Source: Pseudomonas fluorescens
Lineage (GTDB): Bacteria; Pseudomonadota; Gammaproteobacteria; Pseudomonadales; Pseudomonadaceae
Length of the DNA: 39,551 nucleotides
Assembly: GCF_902497785.1 (NCBI RefSeq)
Contig: NZ_CABVHK010000029.1
Coordinates: 1-39,551, forward strand
Direction of reading: 5' to 3'
Part shown: piece by piece, positions 17,875-24,900 of the stretch
Layout: each line of letters starts with the position of its first letter
Position numbering within the stretch: the first letter of the stretch is position 1
Program-made: the position numbers and the translations under genes
Notes under the pieces: generated by a model
Told to the model about the DNA's origin: nothing
The model's input: the letters and a program-made list of their open reading frames with translations, nothing else
Database searches by the model: none

Positions 17875-19245
17875 ATGCAGCTTTCTTCGCTCACTGCGGT
17901 TTCCCCTGTTGACGGCCGCTACGCCGGCAAAACCCAGGCCCTGCGCCCAATTTTCAGCGAATACGGCCTGATCCGTGCTCGCGTTCTGGTTGAAGTGCGC
18001 TGGCTCCAGCGCCTGGCCGCTCACCCTGCCATCAGCGAAGTGCCGGCGTTCTCCGCCGAAGCCAACGCTGTATTGAACACCCTGGCGGACAACTTTGCTC
18101 TGGAGCACGCCGAGCGTGTCAAAGAGATCGAGCGCACCACCAACCACGACGTCAAAGCCATCGAATACCTGCTCAAAGAGCAAGCGGCCAAGCTGCCGGA
18201 ACTGGCCGCTGTCAGCGAATTCATCCACTTTGCCTGCACCAGCGAGGACATCAACAACCTGTCCCACGCACTGATGCTGCGCGAAGGCCGTGATGAAGTG
18301 ATGCTGCCACTGATGCGCCAGACTGCCGAAGCCATCCGCGAACTGGCGATCCGTTTCGCCGACGTGCCAATGCTCTCGCGCACCCACGGTCAACCGGCCT
18401 CGCCGACCACCCTGGGCAAAGAACTGGCGAACGTGGTTTACCGTCTGGAGCGTCAAATCGCCCAGGTCGCTGCCGTTCCGCTGCTGGGCAAGATCAACGG
18501 TGCTGTCGGTAACTACAACGCTCACCTGTCGGCCTACCCTGAGATCGATTGGGAAGAAAACGCCCGCGCCTTCATCGAAGACGAGCTGGGCCTGGGTTTC
18601 AACCCGTACACCACGCAGATCGAACCGCACGACTACATTGCCGAGCTGTTCGACGCGATTGCGCGCTTCAACACCATCCTGATCGACTTCGACCGCGACA
18701 TCTGGGGCTACATCTCCCTGGGTTATTTCAAGCAGCGCACCATCGCTGGCGAAATCGGTTCGTCGACCATGCCGCACAAGGTCAACCCGATCGACTTCGA
18801 AAACTCCGAAGGCAACCTGGGCATCGCCAATGCGCTGTTCCAGCACCTCGCGAGCAAGCTGCCGATCTCCCGCTGGCAGCGTGACCTGACCGACTCCACC
18901 GTGCTGCGTAACCTCGGTGTCGGCTTTGCCCACAGCGTGATCGCGTACGAAGCCAGCCTCAAAGGCATCAGCAAGCTTGAGCTGAATGCGCAGAAAATTG
19001 CCGCTGACCTCGACGCTTGCTGGGAAGTCCTGGCCGAGCCGATCCAGACCGTGATGCGTCGCTACAACATTGAAAACCCGTACGAGAAACTGAAAGAGTT
19101 GACCCGTGGCAAGGGCATCAGCCCTGAAGCACTGCAAACTTTCATCGACGGCCTGGACATGCCTGCCGCTGCCAAGGCCGAGCTGAAACTGCTCACCCCG
19201 GCGAACTACATCGGCAACGCTGTAGACCAAGCTCGACGCATCTGA
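17875..19245 (+). CDS. purB: Adenylosuccinate lyase
   Basis: PurB splits fumarate from SAICAR and from adenylosuccinate, acting twice in AMP synthesis in the cytosol. The 456 residues match the E. coli-type enzyme. Visible are the catalytic histidine region RTHGQPASPTT (His171) and the fumarase-superfamily signature GEIGSSTMPHKVNP (292-305) containing the catalytic serine. I start at 17875 (MQLSSLTAVSPVDGRYAGKT); the in-frame extension to 17800 is not conserved. A TATGAT at 17829-17834 could be a -10 box. A strong terminator follows. Confidence 0.98.
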   Translation: MQLSSLTAVSPVDGRYAGKTQALRPIFSEYGLIRARVLVEVRWLQRLAAHPAISEVPAFSAEANAVLNTLADNFALEHAERVKEIERTTNHDVKAIEYLLKEQAAKLPELAAVSEFIHFACTSEDINNLSHALMLREGRDEVMLPLMRQTAEAIRELAIRFADVPMLSRTHGQPASPTTLGKELANVVYRLERQIAQVAAVPLLGKINGAVGNYNAHLSAYPEIDWEENARAFIEDELGLGFNPYTTQIEPHDYIAELFDAIARFNTILIDFDRDIWGYISLGYFKQRTIAGEIGSSTMPHKVNPIDFENSEGNLGIANALFQHLASKLPISRWQRDLTDSTVLRNLGVGFAHSVIAYEASLKGISKLELNAQKIAADLDACWEVLAEPIQTVMRRYNIENPYEKLKELTRGKGISPEALQTFIDGLDMPAAAKAELKLLTPANYIGNAVDQARRI

Positions 19246-19267
19246 TCGACCGCTGTACCCGTTTGAG

Positions 19268-19293
19268 ACGCCCGGCAGCGCCGGGCGTTTTTA
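19268..19293 (+). terminator. Rho-independent terminator after purB
   Basis: A perfect 9-bp stem ACGCCCGGC with loop AGC and GCCGGGCGT is followed by TTTTTA, 22 bases after the purB stop. Confidence 0.93.
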
Positions 19294-19331
19294 TTCCCGT
19301 CTGAAAAGTACTTTTTTTCAATAGGTTACAC

Positions 19332-20501
19332 ATGAATCCTGACATTCCTCTTCAACTTCTGGGCGGCATCACGGCGCGCGAATTCCTGCGTGACTACTGG
19401 CAGAAAAAACCGCTGCTGATCCGTCAGGCGATTCCTGACTTCGAAAGCCCGATCGACGCCGACGAACTGGCCGGCCTGGCGCTGGAAGAAGAAGTTGAAT
19501 CGCGCCTGATCATCGAGCACGGCGAGCGCCCTTGGGAACTGCGTCGCGGCCCGTTCGCCGAAGACGAATTCAGCAAGTTGCCGGAACGCGAGTGGACCCT
19601 GCTGGTGCAGGCAGTGGACCAGTTCGTACCGGAAGTCAGCGAACTGCTGGAGCACTTCCGTTTCCTGCCGAGCTGGCGCGTCGACGACGTGATGATCAGC
19701 TTCGCCGCCCCGGGTGGCAGCGTCGGTCCGCACTTCGATAACTACGATGTGTTCCTGTTGCAGGGTCACGGCAAGCGCAACTGGAAAATCGGCCAGATGT
19801 GCGACTCCGACAGCAAGTTGCTGCAACACGCGGACCTGCGCATCCTCGCTGATTTCGAAGCCACCGAGGAGTGGGTTCTGGAACCGGGCGACATGCTTTA
19901 CCTGCCGCCGCGCCTTGCCCACTGCGGTGTGGCCGTGGATGACTGCATGACCTACTCGGTCGGTTTCCGCGCACCGAGCGCCGCTGAAGTGCTGACTCAC
20001 TTCACCGACTTCCTCAGCCAGTTCCTGCCGGACGAAGAGCGTTACACCGACGCCGACGCCCTGCCTGCGGTCGACCCGCATCAGATCCAGCATGACGCCC
20101 TTGATCGCTTGAAAAGCCTGCTGGCCGAGCACATGAGCGATGAGCGCCTGCTGTTGACCTGGTTCGGCCAATACATGACTGAACCGCGTTACCCGGAACT
20201 GGTGGCCGGCCCGGAAGACATCGAGGAAGAAGACTTGCTCGCCAGCCTCGAGCAAGGCGCCGTACTAATTCGCAACCCGAGTGCGCGCCTGGCCTGGTCC
20301 GAAGTCGATGACGACCTGCTGCTGTTCGCCAGCGGCCAAAGCCGTTACCTGCCGGGCAAGCTGCGCGAGCTGCTGAAAATGATTTGTGCCGCTGATGCGC
20401 TGCACGTCGACAACCTCGGCGCCTGGCTGAGCGACGAAGACGGTCGCGGCCTGCTGTGCGAACTGGTCAAGCAAGGAAGCCTGGGGTTTGCCGATGAATA
20501 A
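19332..20501 (+). CDS. roxA: Ribosomal protein uL16 3-hydroxylase (JmjC-type cupin)
   Basis: The product resembles E. coli YcfD/RoxA, a 2-oxoglutarate and iron-dependent oxygenase that hydroxylates an arginine of ribosomal protein uL16. The 389 residues include the iron-binding facial triad: His134 and Asp136 in GPHFDNYDVF, and His197 in PRLAHCGVAV. The N-terminal DYWQKKPLLIRQA segment and the C-terminal winged-helix region typical of the family are present. The GNAT gene starts within the last codons of roxA (8-base overlap), so the two are cotranscribed and likely coupled. Identity of the hydroxylated substrate in this organism is inferred from the family. Confidence 0.93.
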   Translation: MNPDIPLQLLGGITAREFLRDYWQKKPLLIRQAIPDFESPIDADELAGLALEEEVESRLIIEHGERPWELRRGPFAEDEFSKLPEREWTLLVQAVDQFVPEVSELLEHFRFLPSWRVDDVMISFAAPGGSVGPHFDNYDVFLLQGHGKRNWKIGQMCDSDSKLLQHADLRILADFEATEEWVLEPGDMLYLPPRLAHCGVAVDDCMTYSVGFRAPSAAEVLTHFTDFLSQFLPDEERYTDADALPAVDPHQIQHDALDRLKSLLAEHMSDERLLLTWFGQYMTEPRYPELVAGPEDIEEEDLLASLEQGAVLIRNPSARLAWSEVDDDLLLFASGQSRYLPGKLRELLKMICAADALHVDNLGAWLSDEDGRGLLCELVKQGSLGFADE

Positions 20502-20919
20502 AATTCACGTACGTGTCGCAGACTGGCAAAAGGACAACGCCGAGATCCGGCGCATTCGTGAGACGGTGTTCATCGCCGAGCAATCCGTTCCGCCCGAACT
20601 GGAGTGGGATGCTGATGACGCAACAGCGGTGCATTTCCTCGCCTTCGAAGGTGACTTCCCGATTGGCACTGCCCGCCTGTTGCCCGACGGGCATATTGGC
20701 CGGGTGTCGGTGCTGAAGGACTGGCGCGGCTTGAAGGTCGGCGATGCGCTGATGCAAGCGGTGATCGGTGAAGCCGAGAAGCGCGGACTGCAGCAACAGA
20801 TGCTCAGCGCCCAGGTTCAGGCCACGGCGTTCTATGAGCGTCTGGGCTTCAGCCTGGTCAGTGAGGAATTCCTCGAAGCCGGGATTCCTCATGTGGACAT
20901 GGTGCGTCACTCGGCCTGA
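20494..20919 (+). CDS. GNAT-family N-acetyltransferase
   Basis: The 141-residue product is a single GNAT domain: the N-terminal RIRETVFIAEQSVPPELEWD, the acetyl-CoA-binding stretch GRVSVLKDWRGLKVGDALMQ (a variant of the V-x-x-x-x-R/Q-x-x-G-x-G/A motif), and the C-terminal AQVQATAFYERLGFSLV. This is the ElaA/YjcF-like subgroup. The acetylated substrate is unknown. The ATG at 20494 overlaps the end of roxA by 8 bases (GATGAATAA), so translation is probably coupled, hinting at but not proving a shared role. Two REP pairs and a terminator follow. Confidence 0.88.
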   Translation: MNKIHVRVADWQKDNAEIRRIRETVFIAEQSVPPELEWDADDATAVHFLAFEGDFPIGTARLLPDGHIGRVSVLKDWRGLKVGDALMQAVIGEAEKRGLQQQMLSAQVQATAFYERLGFSLVSEEFLEAGIPHVDMVRHSA

Positions 20920-20923
20920 CCCC

Positions 20924-21020
20924 TTGTGGCGAGGGAGCTTGCTCCCGCTAGGTCGCGAAGCGGCCTCAAAATCATGAGGACTGCTGCGCAGCCCAGCGGG
21001 AGCAAGCTCCCTCGCCACAA
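20924..21020. repeat. REP doublet, GTGGCGAGGG type
   Basis: Arms 20924-20949 and 20995-21020 are perfectly complementary over 26 bases and begin TTGTGGCGAGGGAGCTTGCT. The enclosed bases include the smaller palindromic piece CTGCTGCGCAGC. Confidence 0.9.
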
Positions 21021-21040
21021 AAGCCTTGGAAGAACACCCC

Positions 21041-21076
21041 AAAACGCCCCGCCATCGACCGATGCCGGGGCGTTTT
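21041..21076 (+). terminator. Rho-independent terminator after the roxA-GNAT pair
   Basis: The stem AAAACGCCCCGCCATC pairs with GATGCCGGGGCGTTTT at 15 of 16 positions around a short loop. It lies about 120 bases after the GNAT stop, on the far side of a REP doublet, so the REP is likely transcribed with the operon. Confidence 0.85.
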
Positions 21077-21134
21077 GCTGTCTACGATTCAACTTGCCCC
21101 ACGCCAGGCCGACAAACTGGCAAACTCAAGACCT

Positions 21135-21232
21135 GTAGGAGCGAGCTTGCTCGCGATGGTCGTCAACGATAACGCTGGAAGCCTGACACCCCACGGCCTC
21201 CTCACGCCCATCGCGAGCAAGCTCGCTCCTAC
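21135..21232. repeat. REP doublet, GTAGGAGCGAG type
   Basis: Arms 21135-21159 and 21208-21232 are perfectly complementary over 25 bases and begin GTAGGAGCGAGCTTGCTCGC. The arm is closely related to the one at 15336 but differs in its outer bases. Confidence 0.9.
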
Positions 21233-21262
21233 GCAAACACTACAAGGCCGGAGATAACGGAT

Positions 21263-22024
21263 ATGTCCCTACGCACCCTGCTCACCACGCTGCTCCTGAC
21301 CTGCAGTTTTCCGGTCATGGCCGCGACCGAGATCGTGCCGTTGAACTACCACACCAGCGCCGACATGCTGCCGATGGCGCAGGATTTCATCGGCAAGGAA
21401 GGCCAGGTCAGCGCCTACGGTAATCAATTGATCGTCAATGCCGATCAGCGCAAGATCGACGAACTTAAAGCCCTGATCGGCCAACTCGACACTCAGCCCA
21501 AGCGCCTGTTGATTACCGTCGACACCAACGAAAACAACGTCCAGGGCGACCAAGGCTATTCGGTGAACGGCGCCAGACCCGGCCAGACCCGAATCATCAA
21601 TCGCAGCACCGACAGCCGCGATGGCGGCATTCAACAAGTGCAGACCAGTGAAGGCGCGCCGGCACTGATCCAGGTGGGCCAGAGCGTGCCGCTCACCAGC
21701 ACGCAGACCGATTCCTATGGCGATCTGCGCAGCCAGACCGAATATCGCAACGTCACCCAGGGTTTCTATGTCACCGCCAGCGTCACCGGTGAAATCGTTC
21801 ACCTGTCGATCAGTACCAACCGTGACCGTATGAGCCAGGAACGTCCCGATGTAGTGAACGTGCAAAGCACCGACACAACCGTCACCGGTCGCCTCGGCGA
21901 ATGGATCACCCTGGCCGGTGTGAACCGCCAGACTCAGGCCGACAAACAGGGCCTGACCCGCAGCTACTCGACTCAGGGCCGGGATGACATGACCTTGCGG
22001 GTGAAAGTCGATACTTTGGACTAA
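21263..22024 (+). CDS. Solitary secretin-like periplasmic protein
   Basis: The 253-residue product has a clear signal peptide (1 to about 20, MSLRTLLTTLLLTCSFPVMA). Residues 22-90 (IVPLNYHTSADMLPMAQDFI with ANQ-like GNQLIVNADQRKIDELKALI) resemble the short secretin N-domain (NolW-like). Residues 125-222 (SEGAPALIQVGQSVPL, then YRNVTQGFYVTASVTGEIVH and VTGRLGEWITLAGV) resemble the early part of a secretin beta domain. It lacks additional N-domains and the usual C-terminal end of true secretins, so it is unlikely to form a standard secretion pore. No secretion genes adjoin it. The start is supported by GGAG upstream. Function unknown. Confidence 0.75.
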   Translation: MSLRTLLTTLLLTCSFPVMAATEIVPLNYHTSADMLPMAQDFIGKEGQVSAYGNQLIVNADQRKIDELKALIGQLDTQPKRLLITVDTNENNVQGDQGYSVNGARPGQTRIINRSTDSRDGGIQQVQTSEGAPALIQVGQSVPLTSTQTDSYGDLRSQTEYRNVTQGFYVTASVTGEIVHLSISTNRDRMSQERPDVVNVQSTDTTVTGRLGEWITLAGVNRQTQADKQGLTRSYSTQGRDDMTLRVKVDTLD

Positions 22025-22499
22025 ACCACCGAAAACTGACTGCCAAGTCGTATTAGACCAAAGATGTAGTGCTTGAAAAAAAGCACTACAAAACGTTTGA
22101 CGATCGAAAAAAGCGAAGGCATGATGGCCTCGCTCCCGCTAATCAGGGGCCCTGGCAAGGGCCTTCGAGGCGATGCTCGCATCTACCCCGCGAGCCGCTT
22201 CGTGTCTGTACCGCCCACAAGGTGTGTTTGACGAGGTTGCCGACTGGAACGAAGTTGTCCCGAGGGACGGAAGCGTATTTAGGTAACCCGGCATCACACT
22301 GAAGTTCGTATAGAGGCCCACGACGCCCGAATTCGCTCGCCAGTTCGCCCTTACCTGCTCACTTCCCCTCGAGCCCATCGTTCATCCCGTCGCCATCCCC
22401 GCCGAATTCGACTTGACCGCCTAAGCTTCTGGTCGGCGAGCGCATGAATTTTCCACCGCAGAACAACTTTCCGTAAAAGACGCGACGAGGTTTATCTCC
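22025..22499. other. aceA upstream region
   Basis: This 475-base gap holds the aceA promoter and leader. It contains a perfect 10-bp hairpin at 22065-22090, a small stem GGCCCT-GGCA-AGGGCC near 22148-22163, and a stretch near 22125-22140 (GGCCTCGCTCCCGC) that may be a decayed REP half. An open frame at 22069-22302 has no recognisable protein features. I could not assign a promoter. Confidence 0.45.
22065..22090. repeat. Perfect 10-bp hairpin, possible terminator
   Basis: TGTAGTGCTT and AAGCACTACA pair perfectly around GAAAAA, 41 bases after the secretin-like gene. No T run follows on either strand, so it is not a classical terminator. Confidence 0.55.
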
Positions 22500-23825
22500 A
22501 TGGCACTGACACGCGAACAGCAAATTGCAGCCCTCGAAAAAGACTGGGCTGAAAACCCACGCTGGAAAGGCGTGACCCGCGCTTACTCCGCTGCTGACGT
22601 CGTCCGCCTGCGTGGCTCGGTTCAACCTGAGCACACCTTCGCAAAACTCGGCGCCGAGAAGCTGTGGAACCTGGTGACCCAGGGTGCCAAGCCGTCTTTC
22701 CGTCCAGATAAAGATTTCGTCAACTGCATGGGCGCCCTGACCGGCGGCCAGGCTGTACAACAAGTCAAAGCCGGTATCCAGGCGATCTACCTGTCGGGCT
22801 GGCAGGTTGCTGCGGACAACAACTCCGCCGAATCGATGTACCCGGACCAGTCGCTGTACCCGGTGGACTCGGTTCCAACCGTGGTCAAGCGCATCAACAA
22901 CTCGTTCCGTCGTGCTGACCAGATCCAGTGGAAAGCCGGCAAAGGCCCGGGCGACGAAGGTTACATCGACTACTTCGCTCCAATCGTGGCTGACGCCGAA
23001 GCCGGTTTCGGCGGCGTTCTGAACGCTTACGAGCTGATGAAGAGCATGATCGAAGCAGGCGCCGCCGGCGTTCACTTCGAAGACCAGCTGGCTTCCGTGA
23101 AAAAATGCGGCCACATGGGCGGCAAGGTACTGGTTCCTACCCAGGAAGCCGTACAAAAGCTGACCGCTGCCCGCCTGGCGGCTGACGTTGCCGGCACGCC
23201 GACCATCATTCTGGCGCGTACCGACGCTAACGCGGCTGACCTGCTGACTTCCGACTGCGACCCGTACGACCAGCCATTCGTGACTGGCGAACGTACCCAG
23301 GAAGGCTTCTACAAAGTGCGCGCCGGTCTCGACCAGGCCATCGCTCGCGGCCTGGCTTACGCGCCGTACGCCGACCTGATCTGGTGCGAAACCGCCAAGC
23401 CGGATCTGGACGAGGCTCGTCGCTTCGCTGAAGCGATCAAAAAGGAATACCCGGACCAACTGCTGTCGTACAACTGCTCGCCTTCCTTCAACTGGAAGAA
23501 AAACCTGGACGACGCGACCATCGCCAAGTTCCAGCGCGAACTGTCCGCCATGGGTTACAAGCACCAGTTCATCACCCTGGCCGGCATTCACAACATGTGG
23601 CACAGCATGTTCAACCTGGCGCACGACTACGCCCGCAACGACATGACTGCCTACGTGAAACTGCAAGAGCAAGAGTTCGCCGACGCTTCCAAGGGTTACA
23701 CCTTCGTGGCTCACCAGCAGGAAGTGGGCACCGGCTACTTCGACGACATGACCACTGTGATTCAAGGTGGCTCGTCTTCGGTCACCGCCCTGACCGGTTC
23801 GACTGAAGAAGAACAGTTCCACTGA
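22500..23825 (+). CDS. aceA: Isocitrate lyase
   Basis: AceA cleaves isocitrate to succinate and glyoxylate, the first step of the glyoxylate bypass needed for growth on acetate and fatty acids. The 441-residue product is of the shorter, E. coli-like class; P. aeruginosa carries a longer form of about 530 residues. The catalytic loop KKCGHMGGK (201-209, active-site Cys203) is intact, and the substrate-binding YNCSPSFNWKK and metal-binding IVADAEAGFGG regions are present. GAGG precedes the ATG by about nine bases. It is a single-gene unit bounded by a long leader and a strong terminator. Confidence 0.97.
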   Translation: MALTREQQIAALEKDWAENPRWKGVTRAYSAADVVRLRGSVQPEHTFAKLGAEKLWNLVTQGAKPSFRPDKDFVNCMGALTGGQAVQQVKAGIQAIYLSGWQVAADNNSAESMYPDQSLYPVDSVPTVVKRINNSFRRADQIQWKAGKGPGDEGYIDYFAPIVADAEAGFGGVLNAYELMKSMIEAGAAGVHFEDQLASVKKCGHMGGKVLVPTQEAVQKLTAARLAADVAGTPTIILARTDANAADLLTSDCDPYDQPFVTGERTQEGFYKVRAGLDQAIARGLAYAPYADLIWCETAKPDLDEARRFAEAIKKEYPDQLLSYNCSPSFNWKKNLDDATIAKFQRELSAMGYKHQFITLAGIHNMWHSMFNLAHDYARNDMTAYVKLQEQEFADASKGYTFVAHQQEVGTGYFDDMTTVIQGGSSSVTALTGSTEEEQFH

Positions 23826-23891
23826 TCTGCTTCGCCTGAACGATCGGCCGTTGCGGACCGAATAAAAAGCTTACCGCAACGCCGCACATCT

Positions 23892-23923
23892 GACGCCCCG
23901 ACTGGTTCGGGGCGTTTTTTTTT
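23892..23923 (+). terminator. Rho-independent terminator after aceA
   Basis: A 9-bp stem ACGCCCCGA and TCGGGGCGT with a 5-base loop is followed by eight or more T residues. Confidence 0.95.
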
Positions 23924-23949
23924 GCCCGTTATTTACCAACGCCCCCTTT

Positions 23950-24048
23950 GTAGGAGCTGCCGAGTGAAACGAGGCTGCGATCTTTTGACGCTGTCATGTT
24001 GAAGAAAGATCAAAAGATCGCAGCCTCGTTTCACTCGGCAGCTCCTAC
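23950..24048. repeat. Long palindromic repeat with perfect 39-bp arms
   Basis: Arms 23950-23988 and 24010-24048 are perfectly complementary around a 21-base loop. The arm starts GTAGGAGCTGCCGAGTGAAA and ends in GCTGCGATCTTTTGA. It is the same family as 7847-7929 but carries an extra GTGAAACG segment inside each arm, changed symmetrically on both sides. Confidence 0.92.
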
Positions 24049-24207
24049 GAGAGAATCAGTGGCAACCTGAGGGAAAACCTTGATCCCGAGCAATTCTTCA
24101 ATCAGGAAAACAAGGTAAAACGACCCCGCTCGCTACTTGTGATTACGCCTATGTAAGACAACTTCCAACCCACTCACCCGTTAAATAGTTTAAAAACCAC
24201 GCCAAAC

Positions 24208-24226
24208 AATATTGATTATCATTTGG
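24208..24226. promoter_or_regulatory. Fur-box-like sequence upstream of nuo
   Basis: The 19 bases AATATTGATTATCATTTGG match the classical Fur consensus GATAATGATAATCATTATC at 13 positions by eye. The site is about 250 bases before nuoA in an AT-rich stretch, where chance matches are more likely. Function is speculative. Confidence 0.25.
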
Positions 24227-24322
24227 CCGGATTTATAACCGTTACAATCCCCACAAAACATATTTGATGAAAAGCCGGCTAATGCCCGCAACGCATGGGC
24301 CGCCGGGCTGTGGAGGTGCGTT

Positions 24323-24385
24323 ATGTCCTTATTCCTTCAAATAATTTCGCTACAGGAATTTTACTTGCACGGTGTTGTGCCATAA
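24323..24385 (+). CDS. Candidate 20-residue leader peptide upstream of nuoA
   Basis: An ATG six bases after a strong GGAGG opens a 20-codon frame, MSLFLQIISLQEFYLHGVVP, ending in TAA about 90 bases before nuoA. The peptide is rich in Leu, Ile and Phe and has no recognised family. It could be a translated leader ORF, a small hydrophobic peptide, or a chance frame. The unusually good ribosome-binding site is the main argument for it. Boundaries are uncertain by one base because line numbering was inferred from neighbouring reading frames. Confidence 0.3.
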   Translation: MSLFLQIISLQEFYLHGVVP

Positions 24386-24476
24386 AATCAGCGGGATTGA
24401 TTGCTGCGACATATCGTCACTGCGTTGTTTCTTTTTCAAGCTCAGAGACCTTTGCTCTCTGTTAAGGATTACCAGC

Positions 24477-24890
24477 ATGCCCGAAGCGACAGGACTCATG
24501 GCCCACAACTGGGGCTTTGCCATTTTCCTTCTGGGCGTCGTCGGCCTCTGCGCCTTCATGCTTGGCGTTTCCAGCCTCCTTGGGTCAAAAGCCTGGGGCC
24601 GCAGCAAAAACGAACCGTTCGAGTCCGGCATGCTACCTACAGGTGGCGCCCGCTTGCGGCTCTCAGCCAAATTCTATCTGGTCGCGATGCTCTTCGTGAT
24701 CTTCGATATCGAAGCCCTCTTTCTCTTTGCCTGGTCTGTGTCCGTCCGCGAAAGCGGCTGGACCGGATTCGTCGAAGCTCTCGTTTTCATAGCAATTCTG
24801 TTGGCAGGTCTTGTCTACCTGTTCCGAGTGGGCGCCCTTGACTGGGCTCCGGAAGCTCGTCGCAAGCGGCAGGCGAAGCTGAAACAATGA
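24477..24890 (+). CDS. nuoA: NADH-quinone oxidoreductase subunit A
   Basis: NuoA is a small membrane subunit of complex I that contributes to the quinone-site loop. The 137-residue product has three hydrophobic segments and the conserved loop KNEPFESGMLPTGGARLRLS, which carries the family's Glu-Ser-Gly motif, followed by KFYLVAMLFVIFDIEALFLF. The start at 24477 (MPEATGLMAHNW) follows AAGGA; an in-frame GTG at 24372 overlaps the leader and is rejected. It opens the nuo operon, with nuoB 10 bases downstream. Confidence 0.96.
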   Translation: MPEATGLMAHNWGFAIFLLGVVGLCAFMLGVSSLLGSKAWGRSKNEPFESGMLPTGGARLRLSAKFYLVAMLFVIFDIEALFLFAWSVSVRESGWTGFVEALVFIAILLAGLVYLFRVGALDWAPEARRKRQAKLKQ

Positions 24891-24900
24891 GGCTTTGGCA

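Larger units (their letters stand above)
20920..21262. other. Repeat-filled gap after the GNAT gene
   Basis: This 343-base gap contains, in order, a REP doublet (20924-21020), a terminator (21041-21076) and a second, different REP doublet (21135-21232). The last 30 bases carry the ribosome-binding site (GGAG) of the next gene. I see no additional gene. Confidence 0.7.
23826..24476. other. aceA-nuoA intergenic region
   Basis: This 651-base gap contains the aceA terminator, a 39-bp-arm palindrome (23950-24048), an AT-rich stretch (about 24100-24290) with a Fur-box-like site, a 20-codon mini-ORF with a strong ribosome-binding site (24323-24385), and the nuo promoter and leader. No larger gene is credible. 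Confidence 0.6.

Noticed and set aside
20924..21232. Repeated palindromes considered as a CRISPR array
   Set aside because: Arms are inverted pairs of different families without regularly spaced direct repeats or unique spacers, and no cas genes are present.
22069..22302. 77-codon frame in the aceA leader
   Set aside because: Starts within a hairpin, has no ribosome-binding site and no protein-like pattern.
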